Assembly: GCA_937901265.1 (NCBI GenBank) | Contig: CALCHA010000485.1 | Location: 1 to 6,468, forward strand | Length of the DNA: 6,468 nt | DNA from: an uncultured Phycisphaerales bacterium | GTDB lineage: Bacteria; Planctomycetota; Phycisphaerae; WQYP01 | Reading direction: 5' to 3' | Shown: in pieces, positions 1-5,011 of the stretch | Numbering within the stretch: position 1 is the stretch's first letter | Layout: the number at the start of each line of letters is the position of its first letter | Program-made: the position numbers and the translations under genes | The notes under the pieces: model-generated | What the model was told of the DNA's origin: nothing | The model's input: the letters and a program-made list of their open reading frames with translations, nothing else | Databases searched by the model: none

Positions 1-351
1 CACGATCTGGGGGTCAAAGGTCCGGTTGCCGACAGCCACGCGGAGGTTGTCCTGTCCGACGACTTCGGCGGCCGTGGTGAGGATGTCGCCATCGGGGGTG
101 ATCACGGTGCCGAGGGCCACCTGCTGGCTGCGTCGCCGGCCCTGGCCACCCGGTCGCTCCACGAGGAGGTCAGCGCGGACATAGACGGTGGCGGCGTCGG
201 CCTTGTCGATGACGCTGCGAAAGACCGCGCGGAAGGACTCGCTGCCCTTCATTTTGTTGGCATCTGGCCGCACGTTCTGAGCGAGCCCCGTGCCGGCCAG
301 CAGCGCCACGACCATACCGACCGCTCGTATTGGCACCGCGCGCATTTGCAT
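1..351 (-). CDS. Secreted trypsin-like (HtrA-type) protein, probable pseudoprotease; 3' end outside window
   Basis: Reading leftward from an ATG at 351 the frame stays open to the window edge (117 residues seen). The N-terminus is a signal peptide: a basic start, a hydrophobic core VGMVVALLAG (residues 11-20) and a likely cut after GLA (22-24). Residues about 78-117 match the start of an HtrA/S1C protease domain: the strand LGTVITPDGDILTTAAEVV corresponds to GSGVIVSxDGYVLTAxHVV in active enzymes. The position of the catalytic His holds Glu96 (codon GAA at 64-66), so the protein is probably not an active protease; the Asp and Ser positions lie off the window. In-frame ATGs at 360, 351 and 345 are possible. 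GAAGGG touches the 360 start but sits 9 bases before 351, so 351 is preferred. It lies 140 bases downstream of the active protease gene on the same strand and may be a divergent paralogue that binds or regulates it. Confidence 0.75.
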   Translation of the reverse strand, partial: MQMRAVPIRAVGMVVALLAGTGLAQNVRPDANKMKGSESFRAVFRSVIDKADAATVYVRADLLVERPGGQGRRRSQQVALGTVITPDGDILTTAAEVVGQDNLRVAVGNRTFDPQIV

Positions 352-401
352 ACCGCCCATCCCTTCGACGTGAGAACCCAACTGGGGTGTGTAAGGAGTG
401 T

Positions 402-407
402 ATTATA
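402..407 (-). promoter_or_regulatory. Candidate -10 element for the leftmost gene
   Basis: On the minus strand this reads TATAAT, a perfect -10 hexamer in an otherwise GC-rich gap, about 50 bases before the chosen start at 351. No -35-like hexamer is seen at 16-18 bases upstream (the sequence there is GC-rich) and no extended TGn is present. It could give the pseudoprotease gene its own transcript in addition to read-through from 492-1598. Chance occurrence cannot be excluded. Confidence 0.35.
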
Positions 408-413
408 TCCCTC

Positions 414-433
414 GGCCGCGCGTAGGGCGCGCC
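414..433 (-). other. GC-rich hairpin between the two protease genes
   Basis: GGC + GCGC (with one bulged C at 417) pairs with GCGC + GCC around a five-base loop at 422-426, giving 7 G-C pairs. It lies after the stop codon of the HtrA-like gene and just before the TATAAT at 402-407. There is no T-run after it on the minus strand, so it is not a standard intrinsic terminator; it could stabilise the 3' end of the upstream message. A smaller hairpin, GCTTC-ATT-GAAGC, lies at 462-474. Confidence 0.3.
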
Positions 434-491
434 GCCACAAAAGCCGTTTTTTGAGGCAATTGCTTCATTGAAGCCCCGGCCGTCCGCCCCT

Positions 492-1598
492 TCACTTACC
501 CGCCGTCAGGCGGGCGGACATTTCGAGTACTTTGCCGACGCGCACGACTTGCAGCCGCACCGCGTCGCCGATTTTTTGTTTGTCGATGGCTTCCTTGATG
601 TCGTCGGGGGAACGCACCGCGCGGTCGTTGACCTTCGTGATCACATCCCCCTCGAGGATTCCCGCGGCGTCGGCGGCCAGCCCGGGATAGACCTGGCTGA
701 CGACGGCGCCGCGGGCGTCGGCGATCGCGCGTACCCCCAGTGCTGCCGTGCGTGGCGGGGCATCGTCGGGCCCGCTGCGGGCCAAAAATGTCCGGCTGCC
801 CCACTCGTCGCCCTTGGCCAGGCGCCCCCAGGTCGCGACGAACGTATCGATGGGCACGTGAATGTTGGCGGTCGTGGTGCTGCCGATGCGCGAATGGATG
901 CCCACCAGCCGCCCATCGAGATCAAACATGGGCCCGCCGGAATCTCCCGAGAAGAGCGGGCCATCGGTCCCGATCAGATTGTCGCGCACCAGCAGCACCC
1001 GTCCCAGCCGCACCACCGGCGGCCGCGAGCGCTGGTAGCCGCCGGGATGGCCGAGCGAGACGACCCACTGTCCCGCGACCAAATCCTTGGCGGTGCCCAG
1101 AGGCACGAAGGGGTAATCCCCGCGATCCACAATTTTGATCATTCCGGAATCGATGTTGTTGTTCGCCCCGAGGGTCACGGCCCGCACGCGCCGCCCGTTG
1201 CTCAGGACGACGTAAATCTGCTGTCCCGGCTTGCCCGAGACGTGGCCGGCGGTGAGGACATAGCCATCTTTGGACACGATGACGCCGGACCCCTGGGCAT
1301 CGTTGAGGAGGATGGCGACGGTCGCCGGGAGTCCGGCCTTGGCCACGGCTTCGACCCGGGCTTGAATGGCCTTTAGATCCTCGACGGTGCGCGGGACGAG
1401 CGGCGCGGGAGGCAGGTCGGTGATGGCGCTGGGGGCGGTCGTCGAGATGGGGGCAGCGTCCGCGGCGGCCGGCGCGGTCGCGGGGGCCGTGTCCGCGGCA
1501 TGGGCGGCTCCGAGCAGGAGTCCTCCGCTGATCGCCCCCGCCATCACGAGTGCCCCCAGCACCCCCCGCACCCCCAGCCGTCGCACCATGTTTCGCAT
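492..1598 (-). CDS. Secreted HtrA-like serine protease with C-terminal PDZ domain
   Basis: A 368-residue S1C-family protease likely to act outside the cytoplasmic membrane on misfolded proteins. Numbering from the ATG at 1598: an Arg-rich start and hydrophobic segment to about residue 30, with a signal-peptidase-like AHA|A site at 34/35; an Ala/Pro/Thr-rich linker at 36-69; a trypsin-like domain at about 90-260; and a PDZ domain at about 285-363, with GLAADAAGILEGDVITKVND typical of such domains. The triad is complete: His119 in VLTAGHV, Asp150 in NNNIDSGMIKI, and Ser220 in FSGDSGGPMFD. The length suits a one-PDZ DegS/HtrA-like protein. A GTG three bases earlier (1601) is also possible; GGAG lies 6 bases before the GTG and 9 before the ATG. 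The gene follows the GroES-like gene by 88 bases and precedes the Glu-substituted homologue, so co-transcription is plausible. Family assignment is firm; the exact substrate is unknown. Confidence 0.93.
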   Translation of the reverse strand: MRNMVRRLGVRGVLGALVMAGAISGGLLLGAAHAADTAPATAPAAADAAPISTTAPSAITDLPPAPLVPRTVEDLKAIQARVEAVAKAGLPATVAILLNDAQGSGVIVSKDGYVLTAGHVSGKPGQQIYVVLSNGRRVRAVTLGANNNIDSGMIKIVDRGDYPFVPLGTAKDLVAGQWVVSLGHPGGYQRSRPPVVRLGRVLLVRDNLIGTDGPLFSGDSGGPMFDLDGRLVGIHSRIGSTTTANIHVPIDTFVATWGRLAKGDEWGSRTFLARSGPDDAPPRTAALGVRAIADARGAVVSQVYPGLAADAAGILEGDVITKVNDRAVRSPDDIKEAIDKQKIGDAVRLQVVRVGKVLEMSARLTAGK

Positions 1599-1686
1599 CA
1601 CCGCTTACTCCGCTACTGTCTGGCTCTTCGCTCGATACACGCACCCGGCCCCCATTGGTCGCGGCCCTCTCTGTTCAACGCCGCAG

Positions 1687-2040
1687 TCAGTCTTTTTCTA
1701 CATCGGCTTTTGTGGGTGCGGGTGCCCCCGAATGGCGAAAAATTGCCAGCACCCGCTCCAGAGGCACGACGAAGAGGCGATTATCCGCCTCAAACTCCAC
1801 GGGGATGGCCTCGCGGGGATCGAAAAGGACCTTGTCGTATTGGCGCAAGGTCACATCCTCATCGTTCTCGACCTGCTTGGAGACCGCGATCACCCGGCCG
1901 GTGAGGGTGGGTATTTCATGATTGCCGGGCAGGACGATTCCGCTTTTGGTCTCGCGGCGATTCTCATCCTTGCGAATGACCACGCGGTCCCCGACGGGCT
2001 CGATGATATCCCACTTCATGGTTTTTCGAGATTCCGCCAC
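1687..2040 (-). CDS. groES: GroES-like co-chaperonin (Cpn10 family)
   Basis: Cpn10 proteins form a heptameric lid on the GroEL cage in the cytoplasm. The 117-residue product has the GroES fold signature: GDRVVIRKDE (17-26), a mobile loop with the GroEL-binding IVL tripeptide in KSGIVLPG (32-39), the following strand GRVIAVSK (48-55), YDKVLFDP (68-75) and a closing FVVPLERVLAIF (90-101). It is longer than the usual 95-100 residues: about 10 extra at the N-terminus and a Pro/Lys/Asp tail (105-117). GTG at 2040 is chosen because AGAGAGG lies 8 bases upstream; the ATG at 2019 has no comparable site and would give a 110-residue form. No GroEL gene is next to it in this window, and no CIRCE inverted repeat is visible upstream, so HrcA control is not supported. 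It heads a leftward cluster with two envelope-protease-type genes. It may be a secondary GroES paralogue. Confidence 0.9.
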   Translation of the reverse strand: MAESRKTMKWDIIEPVGDRVVIRKDENRRETKSGIVLPGNHEIPTLTGRVIAVSKQVENDEDVTLRQYDKVLFDPREAIPVEFEADNRLFVVPLERVLAIFRHSGAPAPTKADVEKD

Positions 2041-2073
2041 GGTGCCCGCCTCTCTGCAATAGAACGCACTGCC

Positions 2074-2102
2074 ATTGTAGGCTCCCGGCCACCCGCGCGC
2101 AA
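2074..2102 (-). promoter_or_regulatory. Candidate promoter of the GroES-like gene
   Basis: On the minus strand TTGCGC (2102-2097; 3 of 6 match to TTGACA) is followed after 17 bases by TACAAT (2079-2074; 5 of 6 match to TATAAT). Transcription would start near 2067, giving a leader of about 27 bases that contains the AGAGAGG ribosome site. The position and spacing are good and the -35 is weak. The 152-base gap 2041-2192 otherwise shows only GC-rich short inverted repeats and no T-run terminator for the LysR gene. Confidence 0.45.
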
Positions 2103-2192
2103 AGTTTGGCTGCCGTTAGCCGCCGGTTGCGCGGGTCAGCCGCCGCGGCGCTGGGGGAATTGCTGGGGGTTGTGAGAAATGCCGCTCCTCTT

Positions 2193-3077
2193 TTAGACCA
2201 TCCGCAAGAACGCTCCGCCGGCCCCGCCGACGATCCGGCCGGCCGCCGTCTGGACGTAGAGGGCCCGTTTGAGCTCGAGATCTCCGATGTTGAGCACGAC
2301 CAGCTCCCGCGCCTTCACTTGCCGCTCCACGGCCAACCTCGACAGCACGCCCACCCCGAGCCCCGCGGCGACGGCTCCCTTGATAGCCTCGGTGCTCCCC
2401 AGGACCATGCCCGGCCGCACGCGGAGGCCCTTTGCGGCCAGCGCCCGCTCCACGACTTCGCGCGTGCCCGAGCCCTCTTCGCGAAAAATGAACCGATCCC
2501 CCACGTCGTCACACAGGCGCTTCGCCGTGATGGCGGCCTTTGCCCGTGCGGCCAAGGGGTGGGCCTTGCCGACGATCACGACGAGTTCATCCATGGCAAA
2601 CACCCGCGAGAGCAGGCCGGCGCCCTCGGCAAAGCCCTCCGTCATGCCCACATCCACGCGTCCCGCCATCAGCCGCTGCTCGACTTCCTGGGTGTTGGCG
2701 ATCTCCACGCTCATTTCGATTCCGGGGTAGCGTTTGCCGAACTTTGCGAGCAGGCCGGGCAGGAGGTAGGACCCGATCGTCAAGCTGGCCCCGACGCGCA
2801 GCCGCCCGCGTTTGAGCCCCTGCAACTCGGCCAGCGCCCGCGCTGCTTCCTCTTCCATCGCAAAGATCCGCTGGGCATAACCGGCCAACAGGGCACCTGC
2901 CTCGGTCAACTTGACGCCGCGCGGCAGCCTTTCGACCAGCACAACGCCGAGCGCCTTTTCCAGCGCCGCCACCTGCCGGGAGACCACCGGCTGGCCGGTC
3001 ATGAGGCGCTCGGCCGCGGCCGTAAAGTTGCCCGTCCCCGCGACGGCGTGAAAAACCCCCAGGTGGTGCAGGTTCAT
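2193..3077 (-). CDS. LysR-type transcriptional regulator, YeiE-like
   Basis: A 294-residue protein, the usual length for this family. Residues 1-60 are the winged helix-turn-helix: NFTAAAERLMTGQPVVSRQVAALEKALG with VERLPRGVKLTEAG following. A linker helix runs to about 88, then the two-lobed effector domain (90-294). Details match YeiE of enterobacteria as I recall it: GASLTIGSYLLPGLLAKF (96-113), IANTQEVEQRLMAGRVDVG (126-144), FREEGSGTREVVERAL (198-213) and GSTEAIKGAVAAGLGVGVLSR (227-247). It is divergently placed, 76 bases from a YeiH-type transporter, the same pairing as yeiE/yeiH, and the gap carries two inverted repeats suited to LysR binding. YeiE has been reported to respond to sulfite; a similar signal here is an inference. 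The start ATG has AAAGG 7 bases upstream. CysB or CbbR-type regulators are related alternatives, but neighbourhood favours YeiE. Confidence 0.9.
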   Translation of the reverse strand: MNLHHLGVFHAVAGTGNFTAAAERLMTGQPVVSRQVAALEKALGVVLVERLPRGVKLTEAGALLAGYAQRIFAMEEEAARALAELQGLKRGRLRVGASLTIGSYLLPGLLAKFGKRYPGIEMSVEIANTQEVEQRLMAGRVDVGMTEGFAEGAGLLSRVFAMDELVVIVGKAHPLAARAKAAITAKRLCDDVGDRFIFREEGSGTREVVERALAAKGLRVRPGMVLGSTEAIKGAVAAGLGVGVLSRLAVERQVKARELVVLNIGDLELKRALYVQTAAGRIVGGAGGAFLRMV

Positions 3078-3091
3078 AGCGATACCTTTAA

Positions 3092-3127
3092 TGCATGCTT
3101 CGTATGCACATTATGCCTTTGTGGCAT
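3092..3127. promoter_or_regulatory. Probable double operator for the LysR-type regulator
   Basis: Two inverted repeats lie in the divergent gap. TGCAT-N7-ATGCA covers 3092-3108 and ATGCC-N5-GGCAT covers 3113-3127. Both present ATGC-type half-sites, and both contain the T-N11-A pattern of LysR-family boxes (for example T at 3114 and A at 3126). Their centres (3100 and 3120) are 20 bases apart, about two helical turns, as expected for a recognition site plus an activation site on one face of the DNA. The left site is 15 bases from the regulator start, which suits autorepression; the right one overlaps the candidate -35 of the transporter gene. Confidence 0.6.
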
Positions 3128-3147
3128 GCCGTGCAGCAAGCTAATCT
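3119..3147 (+). promoter_or_regulatory. Weak candidate promoter of the transporter gene, possibly leaderless
   Basis: TTGTGG (3119-3124) is followed after 17 bases by TAATCT (3142-3147). Each matches the consensus in only three positions, as is common for promoters needing an activator. Transcription would begin at about 3153-3155, essentially on the ATG at 3154. That agrees with the absence of any Shine-Dalgarno-like purine run before this start, which suggests a leaderless message. Confidence 0.3.
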
Positions 3148-3153
3148 TCCCTC

Positions 3154-4260
3154 ATGAACACGCACACACAGATCGTTCTTCCCGCTTGCCGCCCGCATGA
3201 TGACCGTCGCCCGGAGCGGCGCGGGCGAGCGCTCGTTAACGCGCAAGCCCTTCGCGGCATCAAGGCCAGGGTCGGCGGCAGGGTTCCGCTCTTGCTTTTC
3301 CTCGCGGCCGCCGCCTTCTCCCTGACCCCCTACGCCACCCCGGGCATCGCCCTCGCGGTCGGCACGGGGCTGGCGCTGACCAGCAGCAATCCCTTCCCGG
3401 CCCTGTCGCGCAAGCTTGCCAAAAATCTCCTGCAGCTCTCCATCATCCTCCTGGGGTTCTCGATGAACCTCGTGACCGCCCTCGCGGCGGGGCGCGATGG
3501 CCTGCTCTTCGCGGCCGCCACGATCCTCGCGACGTTCGCGCTGGCGCACTTCCTCGCCAGGCGCCTCCGGATCGCCCCCAAGACTTCCACACTCATCGCC
3601 GCGGGCTCGGCGATCTGCGGCGGCTCGGCGATCGCGGCTGTCGGCGCGGTTATTGACGCCGCCGAATCGGACATGTCGGTCGCGATGGCCACCATTTTTC
3701 TGCTCAACGCCGCCGCCTTGTATCTGTTCCCTCCGCTCGGCCATGCTTTGGGTCTCTCGCAAGTGCAATTCGGCACGTGGGCGGGAATCGCTATTCACGA
3801 TGTTTCTTCGGTGGTCGGCGCCGCCTCGCGTTTCGGATTGCCCGCCCTGCAGACGGCGACGGCGGTCAAGCTGTCCCGCGCCCTGTGGATCGTCCCGGTC
3901 GCCCTCGTCGCCGCCCACCGCTTTCGCCAACCGGTTCCCACGGGTACCACGGCCTCGACGCACGACTTCCACGCCGAGCAACCGGCCGGGGGCAAACGGA
4001 AGCTCCACCTTCCCTGGTTCATTGCCGGCTTCCTCGCGGCGTCGCTCGCGCGCACGCTGTTCCCTCCCGTCGCTGCTATGGCCCCGGCCCTCACCCATGG
4101 CGCGACGGTGGCCCTCACGCTCACGCTGTTCCTGATCGGTGCCGGCATCTCGCGCAGCACGCTCCGCACCGTTGGCCCACGGCCCATGGTTCAGGGGCTG
4201 CTTCTTTGGATCTTCATTGCGACCAGCTCGCTCATCCTGATCAAACTGACCCTGCGGTGA
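3154..4260 (+). CDS. yeiH: YeiH/UPF0324 family membrane protein, putative sulfate/sulfite exporter
   Basis: A 368-residue polytopic membrane protein of the UPF0324 (putative sulfate exporter) family, which includes E. coli YeiH (about 349 residues) and TauZ. About 10-11 hydrophobic segments can be traced, roughly at 44-59, 62-78, 92-110, 115-133, 146-165, 175-195, 205-225, 240-255, 287-305, 313-333 and 347-366, with a polar loop at 256-285. Family hallmarks are GSAICGGSAIAA (151-162), AIHDVSSVVGAA (213-224) and VKLSRALWIVP (238-248). The first 40 residues are Arg-rich, polar and longer than in E. coli; no other ATG occurs until residue 104, inside a membrane segment, so 3154 is kept despite lacking a ribosome site. 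It is divergent from a YeiE-like regulator, the expected partner. Export of sulfite or sulfate is the proposed family role; the substrate here is inferred. Confidence 0.92.
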   Translation: MNTHTQIVLPACRPHDDRRPERRGRALVNAQALRGIKARVGGRVPLLLFLAAAAFSLTPYATPGIALAVGTGLALTSSNPFPALSRKLAKNLLQLSIILLGFSMNLVTALAAGRDGLLFAAATILATFALAHFLARRLRIAPKTSTLIAAGSAICGGSAIAAVGAVIDAAESDMSVAMATIFLLNAAALYLFPPLGHALGLSQVQFGTWAGIAIHDVSSVVGAASRFGLPALQTATAVKLSRALWIVPVALVAAHRFRQPVPTGTTASTHDFHAEQPAGGKRKLHLPWFIAGFLAASLARTLFPPVAAMAPALTHGATVALTLTLFLIGAGISRSTLRTVGPRPMVQGLLLWIFIATSSLILIKLTLR

Positions 4261-4511
4261 GGCGAAGGGTTGGGCCGTTGGTCGTGAAGCTGTGCCGCTT
4301 CCGGCCCGGGGGCGCACCTCGGACAGCGTGGCGAAAACTCCCCGGCGGTGCGTTTTCCTCCTTGCCGGCCGCTTTTTGGGCACGTTGCTTCCACGCGACA
4401 TGGCAATTCGCCCATAACGCTGTCGCACCGCCCCCTCATCGCCGTTGGCGCGGGACCACCCGCCGCTGCAGACCCTACATTCGCTCCCTTCGCACCAGCG
4501 TTGTAAATCTA
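4261..4511. other. Gap after the transporter; inverted repeats only
   Basis: No convincing gene is seen on either strand between the transporter stop and the promoter at 4512. The only structure is GAAAAC (4333-4338) with its perfect complement GTTTTC (4352-4357) around a 13-base loop, and close by CCGGC (4342-4346) with GCCGG (4364-4368) followed by CCGC and five T residues (4373-4377). Together these could end transcription of the transporter gene, but the stems are short and overlapping. A reading frame is open from 4445 into the next gene, but that upstream part runs through its promoter and leader and is not treated as coding. Confidence 0.4.
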
Positions 4512-4540
4512 TTGACACAAGGTGTTTACGAAAATATAAA
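4512..4540 (+). promoter_or_regulatory. Strong sigma70-type promoter
   Basis: TTGACA (4512-4517, perfect) is followed after exactly 17 bases by TATAAA (4535-4540, 5 of 6). The surrounding 4500-4555 is the most AT-rich stretch of the window. Transcription should start near 4547, giving a leader of about 60 bases before the ATG at 4607. An imperfect palindrome with ACAC (4515-4518) and GTGT (4522-4525) cores overlaps the -35 and could be an operator, but its arms are short. Confidence 0.75.
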
Positions 4541-4566
4541 AAATTTGCTCAAGTCCGCGCGTGCGT

Positions 4567-4600
4567 TTGCAATACCTCCGCCAGCCCTGCAACCGGAGGT
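4567..4600 (+). promoter_or_regulatory. Leader RNA structure that pairs the ribosome-binding site
   Basis: ACCTCCG (4574-4580) is the exact complement of CGGAGGT (4594-4600), which contains the Shine-Dalgarno of the gene at 4607; the loop is 13 bases. A second exact pairing, TTGCA (4567-4571) with TGCAA (4588-4592), interleaves with the first, so the two helices would be either alternatives or an H-type pseudoknot. The first helix would hide the ribosome site, as in translational riboswitches and leader thermometers. I do not recognise it as a known class. Whether it switches, and on what signal, is not shown by the sequence. Confidence 0.5.
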
Positions 4601-4606
4601 CTTCTC

Positions 4607-4912
4607 ATGCAAGTATCCGCCATCAGCCACACGCTCAGCAACGCCGCCGCAATCCCGCTGTTCGATTCGCTCCGCAGGACTTCCAGCTGCCACAGCGCCC
4701 ACGCGAATCCGCACCACCGCCCCTTCAAGATCGAATCTCCGCTGATCGACGCCGCCTTCGCGGCCTTTGAAAACTATGCCGCCATCATGAACACCCAGCA
4801 CCAGGCCATGATCGCCGGCGTCGCGGCCTATGCCCTTACGCCGCACGGCGCGGCGAAAGCCCTTTGCGCGCCCGACCTCGCGCCTTTCTACGCCCTCAAT
4901 CTGCTGGCCTGA
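4607..4912 (+). CDS. Hypothetical small protein, 101 residues
   Basis: I do not recognise this protein. The ATG at 4607 is chosen because a near-perfect Shine-Dalgarno (CGGAGG) ends 7 bases before it and a strong promoter lies about 60 bases upstream. Codons strongly prefer C or G in the third position, as in the neighbours, which supports real coding. Residues 1-42 are polar, with a Ser/Arg/His/Cys-rich stretch RRTSSCHSAHANPHHRPFK (23-41). Residues 43-78 are Ala-rich and likely helical (LIDAAFAAFENYAAIM, then MIAGVAAYAL), amphipathic rather than clearly membrane-spanning. The C-terminal quarter is apolar with one Cys. There is no signal peptide. It sits 99 bases before the kinase-like/deoxyribosyltransferase-like gene on the same strand and may be co-transcribed with it. 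Its translation is probably controlled by the leader structure. Confidence 0.72.
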   Translation: MQVSAISHTLSNAAAIPLFDSLRRTSSCHSAHANPHHRPFKIESPLIDAAFAAFENYAAIMNTQHQAMIAGVAAYALTPHGAAKALCAPDLAPFYALNLLA

Positions 4913-4945
4913 TTCGGCAGTCGTCGCCACTTCCTCCGTTTCGGC

Positions 4946-4974
4946 TTCGCGCTTCACGCCTCTTCTCCTACAAT
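4946..4974 (+). promoter_or_regulatory. Weak candidate promoter of the fusion gene
   Basis: TACAAT (4969-4974, 5 of 6 match to the -10 consensus) lies 37 bases before the ATG at 5012. TTCGCG (4946-4951) is 17 bases upstream and matches the -35 in three positions only. The rest of the 99-base gap is pyrimidine-rich, with no terminator-like hairpin after the small gene, so read-through from 4512 is equally possible. Confidence 0.3.
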
Positions 4975-5011
4975 CCTTCCATCATCCTTCCTCTCCGAAA
5001 GGCCCCTCCCT

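Noticed and set aside
468..1376. 302-codon plus-strand frame opposite the HtrA-like gene
   Set aside because: It has no motifs and is Gly/His/Asp/Pro-rich; the minus strand carries the full protease triad and PDZ domain.
2041..2110. CIRCE operator for the groES-like gene
   Set aside because: No TTAGCACTC-N9-GAGTGCTAA-type inverted repeat is found. Only a loose CAAT/ATTG pair is present near 2056-2078.
2106..3200. 364-codon plus-strand frame opposite the LysR gene, running into the divergent gap
   Set aside because: Composition is that of an antisense shadow, with no domain, and it crosses the operator region and the transporter start.
4333..4377. Firm intrinsic terminator after the transporter
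   Set aside because: Short stems compete with each other, and the T-run at 4373-4377 is separated from the best stem by four bases. It is kept only as a note in the gap entry.
3088..4518. 476-codon open frame on the minus strand, opposite the transporter gene
   Set aside because: It is Arg/Gly/Glu-rich low-complexity sequence with no domain, and is the mirror of GC-rich coding on the plus strand, which carries clear family motifs.
4445..4606. Upstream extension of the 101-residue protein to a 155-residue form
   Set aside because: The extension would be translated from DNA that contains the -35, the -10 and the leader hairpin, and the ATG at 4445 has no ribosome site; the ATG at 4607 has a strong one.
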